Assembly (NCBI RefSeq): GCF_020882245.1
Contig: NC_083598.1
Span: forward strand, 42,817,858 to 42,881,857
Reading direction: 5' to 3'
Length of the DNA: 64,000 nucleotides
Source of the DNA: Rhopalosiphum padi
Taxonomy: Eukaryota > Arthropoda > Insecta > Hemiptera > Aphididae
Made by a program: the position numbers and the translations under genes. Positions 1 to 11,900 of this stretch are shown here, piece by piece (the stretch's first letter is position 1; each line of letters opens with the position of its first letter). The notes beneath the pieces are model-generated. The model saw only the letters and a list, made by a program, of their open reading frames with translations, was not told the DNA's origin and did no database searches.

Positions 1-1888
1 TAGTTGAATAATTTTATTTTCCAGCTATAGTTTATTTATCAGAAAACAACTTCAGTATTATATTGTCGTGGATTCAGTCAGTTTCTGCTACATTATCGTT
101 TATTAATAAATATTATGACTTAAATCACACACTACCCTACACCTTAATTTGGTAATGACTATCAAGGAATTCTTTACTCGTGTACAAAATTAAATTTAGA
201 TTTTATTATTAAATTATTTATAGTATCGGGCATTTATTAATTAATTATTATTAGGTATTTAGATGCCTAGAAATATCATCGAGCTCTACAGTTCTTATTG
301 CTCCTCATAAATTTCCTTTTCGTCAAACTGTTTACCATAAAATATAAATTCTACTTTAAAGCTTTTTAGATTTTTGACATTGTAAATATTTTTCATTGAA
401 AATTTGATTATTTAAAACGCAAATGTTTAGTTACAACAGTTCTAGACGGTTCAACTGGGTGGCGTCTGTGGTCATGTTTCCATCATGCAAACATTTGTCG
501 TAAAGCATAATGACGATGCAATAGTTCGAAAATCGACAATAATTACGAAAAGGCCGAACGATACGAAAACGATTAAATAATAATAACCTCATCCAAACCC
601 TCTATCATAAATCGTATTCAAACTTTCTAGTCGAAGTGCTTTCGCCTAATCACTAAGCATCTATACTATGTCCCCAACACACACTTCATCCTTCTCTGTT
701 CATTTTGTATCTCCAAAGTCACCAACACTTAATAAAAGATTCAATGCTCGATTCTATATAGCCATCGCAATCCGCTCGTAAAGGAACTATAGCTACCCCC
801 CTCATCCTTGGTGACCCTGAGAGGCGTCTAAAACATATAAGTGGTGTCGGGACCTATTAACTAACCGAAAAAGTGAAAACCAACACGCCCACACAGAAGT
901 GCCTTCGTCGGAAGGTCTCTTTCATTCGATTCATTCGAGTATATACTAAAGACACTAAACACCTACAATACTCTTACACTTATTGTAAAAATAGTTTTAA
1001 TAGATTGTTAATAGAAAGCGCTACACACTAATAATAAAAAATTATACAATTAGCAGTCCTGGTCAAGAGGTTTTGGCACGCTATTGCTTCATTGAGTTTT
1101 TGAATATCGACGCTTAACCAACGATTTAACGTCTAGAGTACACGATTTTCAAGAAAAATATAAACGCTGCGATGAAATATTAAAAAAATATAATAAAACA
1201 TTTTCTGGTCACGAGTAGTTTTTTTTCCCCTCTCTTTCGCTCTTATACGTTATACAGTCATCATCAATCACCGTAATTTAAGTAGGTACTTTCCGTCGAC
1301 GGAGGTCGATCAGAGACATAAAAATAACCTCTTTCGCGATAGAAAACGTGTTTGAAATATTGATTTCGTTATTTTTATCTGTGTTCCGACAGCGATCGCG
1401 TCGGGTACCTAAATATTTGAACTGAACATAAAACCGTATAATATTATATTATGCTTACGTATTGCGTAGTTATAAATTATAATGCACCATAAAGTCAATA
1501 ATCACAAAGGTGAATGATTTATTTACATTCGACGGGAAAATAGAATTGCATCGGTTTCATTGTGTTGTGCACGCCAATCTGCTGTATAATATTTGTATGG
1601 CTGTGTGTGTGTTTGGTGTGGTCGAAAATATTTCTAATTTCGTTTATTTTACGATACGATTTAGTGTTTGCTCGTGTACGTATTATAATCGCGTATTCCG
1701 ATAAGTTCGTTGCACCAAAGTTCCTACCCATATAAAATGTATGTATGTATGTATGACCGTAGACGCAAAATATCAATACATCGCAGAAACTCTGTCGAAT
1801 CACGACCGTGTGCAGGCCTAGTCTTTCACTAAGCCTTTACATCGTAATAACATCAAAAGGCGTACACGGTACACGACTATTTATAATA
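1..1888. other. intergenic, no gene recognised
   Basis: AT-rich sequence with no open frame that resembles a protein family and no splice-consistent exon series. A short ATGT microsatellite sits at about 1737-1755. A TATAAG-containing stretch near 835-845 could be a promoter for a gene outside the window, but nothing downstream supports a coding exon. Confidence 0.6.
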
Positions 1889-2053
1889 CAGTGGATTCCG
1901 CCTAATGTGGGCACCGGTTAATATGGGCAAAATGGGCAAAATGGTCTGGTCTCAATACCAAATAATTAATACAACTAATTTCGGTTTTTATGGGCAACCG
2001 CTTAATGTGGACACGTCGGGACCAGTCGGGCCCACATTAAGCGGAATCCACTA
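1889..2053. mobile_element. pogo/Tigger-like MITE
   Basis: The two ends form an inverted repeat of about 24 bp. The left end begins CAGTGGATTCCGCCTAATG and the right end, reverse complemented, reads TAGTGGATTCCGCTTAATG. The dinucleotide TA flanks both sides (1887-1888 and 2054-2055), as expected for a TA target duplication. At 165 bp it has no coding capacity. The CAGTGG terminus with a TA duplication resembles pogo/Tigger elements, which is an inference from the termini only. Confidence 0.7.
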
Positions 2054-2119
2054 TATTTAATACACCCTGATCACGATGACCTTTCAACAAATTGTATTAT
2101 GTGAAGTTTAAATAATATA

Positions 2120-3180
2120 CAGGGTGTAACAGATAGACTTGACAAAAAAAAAAAAACTATGTTACTTAAACGTGTGACAAAATTTTTTAATATTATGTGA
2201 TGAGTTAATAATTTAAGAAATATTTGTTAGTAAATTCTCAAAAATCATAGTTTTAAAAAAGTTATTAGTAGGGGCTGGAATTATATTCTTTTAAAATAGC
2301 CAAAATAAGATGCTAATATTCTTTTAAAAAGTTGAAAATATTCTTCCAATATTCTTTAAAAATAATAATAAAATATGCAAAAAATATGCTTTTTTATTAA
2401 TATATTCGCTTGAAATAAAACTATATGCATTAATATGCAAAATAATACATAACAAATTTTCGTTCAGCAGAATACATTTTGTGATGTTAGCTTTAATATT
2501 AGAGTAAATTTACCTATTATCAAACTTAAAGGTAATAATATTATCTAGGCCCTAGGGCATCCCATAAGCTTTTATTGATATCTTAATTTTTAAGTGAGTA
2601 ATAGTTATGTAAAATATTAAAACTTGTGAGTTATGAACATTTTAAAGTTGTAATATTTTACATAGCTGTAACTCACTTTAAAATGATAATATCAATAAAA
2701 TCATATGTAATTTTCTAGATAATATTCTTACCTTTAAATTTGATTGAAATTTACTCTAATATTAAAGCTAACATCACAAATTGTATTCTACTGAACGAAA
2801 ATGTGTTATGATGTACGTTAGTAAGACAGAGACAACACATGCGGTATGGCGTCCTCTTAACTTATTACGTTCCAAATTTATTTAATCAAAAAATATTGAA
2901 ATTTTAAAAAAAATCTAAAAAATAAAATACTTGACTTAGATAAATCTTTTTACCGTCAAAATTTTTCTTATAATCAGATTCACAAATCGACTATTTTAAA
3001 TTTTTTTGAAAAAATTTAAATTTGATTTAAATTTTTTTGTTTTCGGTACTAAAAAATAAACATAAAAAATAAAAAATTATACATTTAACGGTTTCTTTAT
3101 GATAAATAAATAAAAAAAATTGAAAAATATTAATTAGAACAAAAGTTATTCCAAAAGTCAGTCCTATCTGCTACACCTTG
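2120..3180. mobile_element. TIR DNA transposon, non-autonomous, 1.06 kb
   Basis: Imperfect terminal inverted repeats start CAGGGTGTAACAGATAG on the left and CAAGGTGTAGCAGATAG on the right (reverse complement). TA lies on both outer sides (2118-2119 and 3181-3182). No transposase frame remains; the interior is very AT-rich and holds a separate long foldback at about 2447-2814. The CAGGGTG-type terminus recurs in this window at 25458-26056, suggesting a related Tc1/mariner-superfamily group. Confidence 0.65.
2447..2814. repeat. long foldback (inverted repeat), arms about 180 bp
   Basis: The left arm (from ACATAACAAATTTTCGTTCAG) and the right arm (ending CTGAACGAAAATGTGTTATG) are reverse complements with scattered mismatches. 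They meet near 2631 with almost no loop. Shared blocks include TGTGATGTTAGCTTTAATAT in the outer arms and GTTATGTAAAATATTA-like sequence near the centre. It lies within the TIR element at 2120-3180, either as a nested insertion or as that element's own structure. Confidence 0.75.
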
Positions 3181-6100
3181 TATAGACGATATAAGCGGAC
3201 GTCATACAATATTTATATGGCCAACCTGAGCACTCTTCTTGTTGTTTTCGTAGGTAAACGTTGTTTTTGCTGTAAATGCGGTGGCAGATCATCATGCGCA
3301 ATATGAGAGACACTTTTAACAGTGGTTGATATTATAATAATATTTTGGACAGGTTTTGTCGGGCCCGCGAACCCAATTAATATTTCTATTTTGATAAACA
3401 GCATTTTATAGAATCCTTGGTTTTGATTCGTGATTTATAATTAATCGCGATTTCGATTATCGTGTTGTTTTAGCAACAATCCCGGTGCAGTTTGTTATTC
3501 TAATCGTGATAATATCGCGTATCTAGAAATCCGCGAGCCAGTAACAATTATTTTAATACCACCACAATGTGCAATGAATGATGATAACATTAATATGCAA
3601 TGATCACTATATTATTGTTTGCACTTGTACATAACACAAGTGCACAACTTGCAATTTATTGCGTTTACCTTTGACCGCGGACGAATGATAAAAATATGAA
3701 TCTATATTGTACCAACACTGTAATGTCGACATCGCCACGCCGCAACCATCGTATATTAGTTGCCCGATGGCGGGCCTTAGATTTTATAATACACATCACT
3801 TTTTTGTTTTAACATAATATTTTACATAATTATTGCCAAAAATTGCAGTGTATTTCAAAAATGAGCGTCCGAAGTTTATTCTAAGTTTAAGTGTAATGAT
3901 AGCGCGTGTATTTACTTCGTTTTTTCTTATGACTGTGATTTTTCCTTTTCCAATGTAAGTACCTATACTTACTCGAAATTTACATCGATCGATTTATTCA
4001 TACGTAAAGGCACTTACTTTATCCGCTGCTTTATAACCGACAATTGATTTGTTCGTCCTATTCGCGCTCAAGTCTACGGTGCGAGAGCCTCTACAATAGC
4101 ATCGATATATTTTTATATGTTTGCCCGGCCCTAAATCATAACTGAGGATGTACCTACATCATATAATATTCATAATATACGATCCGATCCGCCGGGACTC
4201 GATGCAGATAGCCAACATATCGAAAACGTCAAAATGTTGTAAAACTAATTGAAAATCGCCCTGAAATATAATATAATTATCCTTTTTCTGTTTCGCTTTT
4301 CCGCGCTGCGTTGACGAATCGTTTTCGGGCAGCACGGCCATATCATCATATGTACAAATTTCGTATAATAATATAATAGCGTCAATATCAAATGGATTTG
4401 TTTTTGAACGGCGAGTTTAAATATTAAATGACTTCGGTAATGAATTATAATTCTCGAAACGTCATTTATTATATTATAATGTCGCAGCCGAATCCGATAC
4501 GGTTTTGTCACCGGCTGGGCGTGTATTTTTAAAAGTTAATACGTTATTAATATACCTGATATAATATCAAACGTCGCAATTCATCGAGATAAATGTAAAC
4601 GATGTGTTGGTAAAATAGTAATGATATTATATATATTGTTTTGATTGATTTTATGTTTTTCATTCGATTAAAATCATTTCGCGCGGTCGCACCTGTCGTC
4701 AAAAAAAAAATACAAAATATCCGTGTTTTCGCGTTATTCCGTGACGCGCGATACAGGTAATCGGTAGATATCTTTAAATGGATTTGACATTGCCAACACG
4801 ATGACACAACAGTCAACTACAATGATTTTCAATAAAAATATGTCAATATTCAATAATGCACGCGGTATTACTATACGGTGGCGTTCATATCTTCTATACA
4901 TTTTATTTTGAAAACAGTTACGTTTTTAATTTTTTTTTTCGACCGATATAAGACTTAAAAGAAACCGCCATTTTTTCTTAGCTACACTAGCAAATTTTAA
5001 ACGGAAATAGTTTGTTTTTTCGACGTTCTCGTTTATCTCGCTCGATATTATAATCACAAGGTTACGCTGTCGAACAAATCTACCTCGTAAATCGTATAAT
5101 GTATAAATTAATGTTATATTTAACATCAATTATTTCATAAATTCACTTAAACGGCTCATACATTTATAGGAATAATAACGATATTTTTCCAACAAAAACA
5201 TCGTATTGATTCGGTTTCGAATCACAGTAAAATTAATACATTCAATTTTTCTGAAATGATATTAATGGTATTACAATATTTTATTAATTATTTTTCTAGA
5301 AATTGAAGCTTAAATAAAATGGCAATTTTCAAAGCTTTCGGAAATGGTTCTACTTGAAGTATAATATTAATACCCCAGTAAACCCAGCTTTCATGTTGTA
5401 CATTTCTAAAATGAATATAACACATGTAGGTATGTGTATAAATATAATAATATATTCTACGTGGGTATTTTAAAATACTTTCTTTTAAAACATTTTTCAT
5501 TGATACAGAAATATTAAAAGCATTTAAAATTTTAAAATAACATCTATACATTAATATTAATAAAGGTCAATGTTCAACAGATATATCATATAATTATATT
5601 ACTATTATTTATCGAACAAGCGTAGTGGTATAATTAAATAAATGACGATTTTTAGTCACACACCGTTCACATATCGACACGCAGTATATTATGTTCCAGC
5701 AATAAAATTCATCCAAACGAATAGGTATGTATTAATTATAGGCTTTTTTGTACGCTTATTTTTTTTATTTTTTTTTGTCTCATTATTATACCTATTAATA
5801 ATTATACGTGTGTTATTATAATTTCGTAACTATTCAACCATTATAGGTTCCACAGATAGAAGACGTGTGTATGAGCGTGTTTAAGGGGTATTTGGGATTG
5901 TAAGTGTGTGAATAATCATTAAAAACACCTGCAAGACGTTTCTTGTCGGTTCATTTGATAAATAACTAGCCGTGTAAATTATTAGAAGTAAAAAAAAGAA
6001 AGGTAAAAATTCAGGGATCTAGAACGTCTTTGAAGAACTTCAAAATTAATTAAGGATAAAAGGTACAGAGTCAACTTTGTGGTTTTACGTCATCACAACA

Positions 6101-6830
6101 CATTCGGGTATACCTACCTAACTCCTTTATTCCCAAAGTAACTCCTACGATCGACCAGCGAGTTTAATTCGAGGAGATTGGCAATAAGGCCCGTAAACCT
6201 GTAATAATATATCTAATACCTACCCACATGACGCGTGTTCGTTTCGTATACGAATTTTTGTCGATTGTTATATATATTTATATTAACTGAGAGAACGTAC
6301 GCTTATAGGTTGGTTCTCATCGATTGCTAAGTTGGTTCGGCAGGTAGTCTAATGGTTACAATGGATGAACTTTCGTTTTAATTATGAAACTTTGTTAGAA
6401 TTAACTTTTTCAACTTCAGTTGAATAATTAATGTACATTAAACCGACAACAGTTTCACAGTAAGTTCGTTTTATTTGTTATACGTATTTTATTGTATAGA
6501 AATTAACAAATAACAGCAATATACCTAGATAATACAAATATTATACATTCATACATGTGAATATAATGATTACAAATTATAAAAATATAAAATATATTAT
6601 GATGTGTAATATCATAACACAAATTAATACATTATGTCTTACTCTTTTATAAATCCAAATTAAATCAGTCGTATAATTAATATAATCGTGTATCGTCCGT
6701 TGTTGCGAGTTTCGTCCATCTGAATATTATCACCGACCACCGTAAAAACTTACGATAATCTGTCATCAGCACGTTCGTCCAAGTGGGCATTGGACATCGA
6801 TTTAAATACAGTCGTTCAAGTTCATTTTTT
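3181..6830. other. intergenic, no gene recognised
   Basis: About 3.6 kb of AT-rich DNA. Several minus-strand open stretches of 60-89 codons (3213-3404, 4159-4511, 4547-4816, 4926-5129, 5288-5551) have low-complexity or random-looking translations, no domain motif and no plausible splice partners. I see no RNA gene here. Confidence 0.55.
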
Positions 6831-6879
6831 TTTTCAGAGGAGTAACGAATGCGGCTGCGGATCAAAGGACAAATGAAGT

Positions 6880-7350
6880 GCAAATCGATAATATGTCAAT
6901 TTATCCTTGTCCTGCTGCAAGAAGTGCAGGCGGCTCGCGCGAATGGTTTTTTGAAATCGTGCAATGTGTCGGTATGTCCATAAAGATGGAATCGGCATGT
7001 TATTGTTTGTGGACAAAATTTAGCAAAATTTAGAGGCACTAGCAAAATCCAGAAATGTCCTAAAATAATATAGCAAATCAACTTAATAATTGAACATATT
7101 TTTTTTTTTTAATCGAGCAATATTCCAGTGTTGACGAATTTGAAACCACCCCAGTAGATGACAGGTGCCCTAGCAAAATCTAGCAAATTCTGCTGAATAA
7201 TTGTACATTTTTTTTTTTTTGAAATCCGATGACAATACCTACTGGCGCACCCACAAAAATGGCACCGACATGTTTGTTTGTGGATTTTTTTTTTGCTCTA
7301 GCAAAATCTAACAAATGCTTAGCAAATTGTCGATATCAATTACAATCTTG
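6880..7350. repeat. diverged tandem-like repeats with TAGCAAA(A/T) motif
   Basis: The motif CTAGCAAAATCTAGCAAAT and close variants occur repeatedly (about 7018, 7040, 7070, 7172 and 7298-7330), each group separated by poly-T. The stretch around 6974-7013 (ATGG..TCGGCATGTTATTGTTTGTGGA) is echoed at about 7259-7290 (ATGGCACCGACATGTTTGTTTGTGGA). This suggests two or three old copies of a unit of a few hundred bases. There is no coding content. Confidence 0.5.
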
Positions 7351-9588
7351 CATAATGTGCCAGTGGTAATTTGACGGACATTTAGAATTCTTTTTAAGTT
7401 TCACCGTCCCGCGTCGCCGCGTGTGTGGTATAATAAATAATAATATTTAACGGTTGCCATAATGATTATTGTTATACTCTTATGAAGTTATAAATGTATT
7501 TTTATTCAATATTTTTATAAAACTGTGCATTATAACCCATAATATTGAGTAAAACGCTATTATAATATTAATACATTTAATGGTTTTGTAAAAAAACAGT
7601 ACCTAAGTTATTATCATTACAATAACTTCGGCGTTGAAATAACTGTTCAAAAGTTAAAAAATTATAAGATTAAATTAGAGTTTTACCAATTGGTAGTAAC
7701 TAGTAGATCTCTATATCCGAAAAAATATCATTCTTCTTATATTTTTGTTACCACAAAGATCTATAGATACTAATAAAGCAAAACTGCAGCTAGATATGTT
7801 TATTATGTAAATAATTTTTAGTTTAATTGTAGTTAATTTGTAGTTTAATTTGACTTCAAAAAGGTAAAAAAAATTGTTGTTATCAATTTGTTGCAAAATA
7901 TCAATACTGAATTAGATGGCAATTGGTATTAAAACTTAATGTTTAAATATACAACAATAAAAAAAAACATATTATCTAAAGTAATATTAGACATATTTTT
8001 AATATCCTAGCAACCGCTTAGAATAAATAACAAACAATTATTAAATAATTAAAAAATACATTAATTTTGTAATTAATAATTAACTTTATCGGACTAAATG
8101 TATGTCTACGAAACTCACAAAGAATGTGAGGCTTTCTATTGGTAAAATAATTTTCAAAATCTGTTCTGTAGATCCAGAGATTACCCCTAACGTCAAAAAA
8201 CGACTTCTCTTTATATAATATATAAGTATAGTATAGTTTTTACTTATAAGTATAGAAGTATAGATATATCAAAATATTGTAGTGATGACATATGATTACA
8301 TCACCGACATCGTGACACGGACTAAACGGGGCACATTCATTTGCATTGGCATCGGCAGGCGGTCGGAATGCTATATTTTACATATCAATCTGGCGCTTGC
8401 CTCGCCAGCCGCGGTAATTTGATTGGGATTGCCGTTGACCACCGCAACGCTGACCTGTGAAAAATGTCCGCCGCCGTCGTAACGTGCTACTATCGCCGTA
8501 ATATTTGGTACTGTAGTCGGTGCGGCGTCGTTAATCGCGCTTTTACAGCTAACCACCATGCCGCCAGAGTGGCCGAATAACGCGCGTATATTTGACTTAT
8601 ATCGGACATTAGCAGTTTACTTATTGCAACATTTTCTCTGTGTGTCGCAGTCGTCGTGTTCGTCGATAATACACGAGGTCGACACGGTATATTTATGATG
8701 GCAATGCAAATATACATACCAAAAGACGAATGGTGAATAATTGTCGCCTGTCGGGCAACTATACATTTAACGCACCAAAACGAAATATGATTTTAAGTGT
8801 ACCAATACACTCGTCACTCGGACAATACTAACTAATTTTTAGTTATGTATATATTATCATTTATTTTTTCAATATTTATAAAATTTCTAAACGATTATAA
8901 TCTTCTAACAAAAAAGAACATTATATGAGTATCTATAAGACCTAACATTCTTTTTCAAAAGACTTTTAACTAAAAACATCCACTCAGCTATGTTTTATTA
9001 TGTTCTCGACTAACGGTATACTACACCGAGTGTTAAGTTAAATCAGCTACAGATGGTATTATGTTAAAAAACACTTCGATTAGACATTATAATATATTAT
9101 TGTCATTAATATGTTGCTCTACGCATAAATGTAGTGAAATTGTCTGTACAGTGTGCCGGACAAGCCGATAGTAAAGCAATACACATAATGTATATTATAT
9201 TATTTATATTTGATCATTTTAGCTTTAAATACAGGTATTATTAGTTTTAGATAGTTACTATCATTATTCATTGTTCGTCAATAAACGATGGCGGCGCCGC
9301 GGAAGCAATGCGAAAGCAGATCCCGCGGCGTCGTCGGTTAAAACAGGAAAAAAAAAAAAAGTTACTATCATTGATTATAAATACTATAAATTGCTCACTG
9401 AAAGGTTTTTCAGTGTCGCGATTATTGGCGGATACCACCAGGATACACAGCATAGAAAGTTAATTGTGGCGAATTTTACCGGGACCGATAGTGATTTTCG
9501 GTGGCGGGGGTCAATTTATTTATTGTGATTTGTGGAGCACAAATGTTTAGGCGCGTCCAGGTCCAGAATTCTAAACTACTGACTAGAG
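7351..9588. other. intergenic, with a GC-richer patch at 8340-8690
   Basis: Mostly AT-rich with no recognised gene. The patch at 8340-8690 is clearly richer in G, C and CpG than its surroundings and keeps overlapping open frames on the minus strand (8371-8559 and 8490-8717). The translations match no family I know, and there is no clear exon structure. A second small CpG-rich patch (9280-9330) also gives open frames on both strands, without recognisable protein. Confidence 0.5.
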
Positions 9589-9893
9589 CAGTGGTTTTCA
9601 ACCGGTGGGACGCGACCCATTAGCTTTATATTTGGGTCACAATAAGTCTTCTTTTTAAAATTAAATTTAAATTTATAAAATTATATAAGGTAAAAAAATA
9701 ATTTTTTAATTATTAAACTTAGAAAATTAATAAATGAAAATAACTACTAAAATGTAATTTTTATTTAATCAGTTTTAATAGTACTACTGCAAAGAATTAA
9801 GCAATTTTAGTTTTTTTACAAAGCTTACGTGGATCGCGAAAAATGTAGGCCTAAAAAATTGGATCGCAAGTACAAAAAGGTTGAAGACAATTG
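9589..9893. mobile_element. hAT-like relic
   Basis: The left end CAGTGGTTTTCAACCGGTGGG is the common hAT-type terminus. Near the right end is GGTTGAAGACAATTG, the degenerate complement of such a terminus. The interior keeps the pattern 'gacgcgacccatta... tttgggtcac' and 'ggatcgcgaaaaa', but no coding frame. The flanking 8 bp match poorly, so the borders are approximate. A second hAT-like element begins a few bases beyond the right end. Confidence 0.5.
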
Positions 9894-9901
9894 ATCTAAG
9901 C

Positions 9902-10315
9902 CAGCGGTTCCCAACCGGGAGGAATTCCCTCCCCCCAGGGTGGAATTTAGAGTCTGTACGGGGGGAATATAGTGATGATGGAATTACAAAAATAATGATG
10001 TTATTTTACAATGTGTAAAAGAGTAAGTTGTACTTAGAAAAAGGTAAGGAAAAAACAGTCTCAAATTACTCATTCAATTTACTTGTATTATTTATATTTC
10101 ATACTAATATTCTTGTTTTTATATTCAATAACTTTTTAAAATGATGAAAATTATAAAAGTAAATAGTTGTATATTTTATAATATATAGTTATTTTTTATG
10201 GTTTATTTGTACTGCTCAAAAAAAAATTCGCCTAAATTCTAATTTAAGGAGGGGGGAATGAGATTTTAGTAAATGTACAAAGGGGGCATAGAATGAAAAT
10301 GGTTGGGAACCACTG
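9902..10315. mobile_element. hAT-like MITE with 8-bp target duplication
   Basis: The left terminus is CAGCGGTTCCCAACCGGGAGG and the right terminus (reverse complement) is CAGTGGTTCCCAACCATTTTC. Flanking 8-mers are ATCTAAGC (9894-9901) and ATCTAAGT (10316-10323), seven of eight identical, which fits the 8-bp duplication typical of hAT transposons. Subterminal runs of C/G (CCTCCCCCC and GGAGGGGGG) are also inverted. At 414 bp it has no transposase. Confidence 0.75.
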
Positions 10316-10356
10316 ATCTAAGTAATACCTTTATAAGAAGTTATATTTATTTTTAA

Positions 10357-10545
10357 CTAGCTGACCCGGCAAACGTTGTTTTGCCATATAAATTATTTCT
10401 AGGGAATTTGTAGTGTAGAAAAAAATAACCAACTTATTGTAAGTGTATATAGGTAGATCAATTACCCGGCGTTGCCCGGAAACAAATTCGTGACAAATGA
10501 AATAAGGAGGGTTCTCGAGGTGATGTATTCTAAAATCTGATCAAA
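10357..10545. repeat. dispersed repeat, CCCGGC..GTTG signature
   Basis: The segment begins TAGCTGACCCGGCAAACGTTG and contains a second related block, ATTACCCGGCGTTGCCCGG. Paired CCCGGCNNNCGTTG motifs of this sort occur in dispersed repeats of many arthropod genomes. I cannot assign the family from this fragment, and there is no open frame. Confidence 0.4.
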
Positions 10546-11900
10546 TACACCGTATAATAAAATTTGTATATAAAATAAAATATTAATATTAAGTATAATA
10601 TATAATCATGTATTTTACCTGGCTTGCAGTTGCAGCATATCTATACTACATAATATTATAAAGTTGAAGAGTTTGTTTGTTTGAACAATTTTTCAAATAC
10701 GAATGTATATTTGAAACACTTCAACAATAATAAGTCAATTTATTATACTATAACTACAGACATTTAAAAACCTTTAAACTATTATTACAATGACTATTTT
10801 ATATCATTCACGAGTTACAAGCAATTAGCTACTCATTATAGTAATGCACTGTTACATGTTACATCATTATTATTATGTTTCATAGATGATAATAAACTAG
10901 TTAAACTAGTAAAGATAGAAAAATGGAATATTAGGAATTTATTGTAACAATTAATAACACACAGTGTAAGTATGCGATTGAAGTCTCATTTTATTTTTTT
11001 AGTCATGTAATTAATATTATAAAATACAAGTATGTTTATAATTTTTATTACATATTTTAATTGGATTTCATATAAAAGAAAAAATTTTTTATCACATAAC
11101 TTACACAGAATATGAAGTATATATAACTAATAATAAAAACAAACCGACATTGTGGCACGAGTTTAAAATATGTATTAGGTTATAATATTAGTCATTGTGT
11201 AAAATATTTTTAAACGAAACAACAGTTATAGAGTAACAAGTTTTACGGTATTATGTTAGAAAAATTTGTTTTAATTTAACTTAAGATTATTTATATAAAT
11301 TCAACAACAATATTATGTACTTATATACAGTATACATAAATATAGTGTTTGATTTGATATTGTAAAATAATCTCTGGTTACAACAATACGTCACATATGT
11401 TTTTTTCATTCTAGCAATTGTATATCAAAAAGTGGGCAACACAATACCTATAGGAGCTAAATAAAACAGAAATATATCACAGGATAAAAACCTATATTAT
11501 TACAAGGTTTCGCCGAATAAAACCAATAAGAAGCAATATTGAATTGCTGGTAAACAATGGTAAAATTTTAAATATTTCAAAGGTCATGCAATACATGAAG
11601 CTGAGCAGAAAATTTTTTTTTTTTTTAATGTGTATGTTATAGGACTGGATTTTCATGATATCACCTGGTACCCTATTTGGAATGAGTTTTAATTAATTAA
11701 CAATTAAATAGTTAACACAGTGATATTGTCTTCCAAAATGTCACAAGAATGATTGGTCAACATAATATATAATATGATGTACAAGATTGTTTTCATTTTT
11801 ATAAATTACATATTATTATGCTACCTATCCTACCTCTCACATTGCAATATTATAGATGGTAATAATGTTATTATTATATTAATAACAGTGCATGGAATAT
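10546..11900. other. intergenic / 3' flank of KLHL18-like gene
   Basis: AT-rich sequence downstream of the minus-strand kelch gene. Part of it should be that gene's 3' untranslated region. I see no convincing polyadenylation signal close to the stop codon and no other gene. Confidence 0.5.

Noticed and set aside
4159..5551. Series of minus-strand open frames of 60-89 codons
   Set aside because: Translations are random-looking, overlap in different frames and have no shared splice logic or domain motif.
6340..6375. tRNA-like A-box (GGTAGTCTAATGGTTA)
   Set aside because: No B-box or cloverleaf can be formed downstream; a lone A-box match is expected by chance or as a SINE scrap.
9271..9528. 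Open frames on both strands in a small CpG-rich patch
   Set aside because: The basic-rich translation comes from GCG/CGG repeats; no family match and a poly-A run interrupts it.
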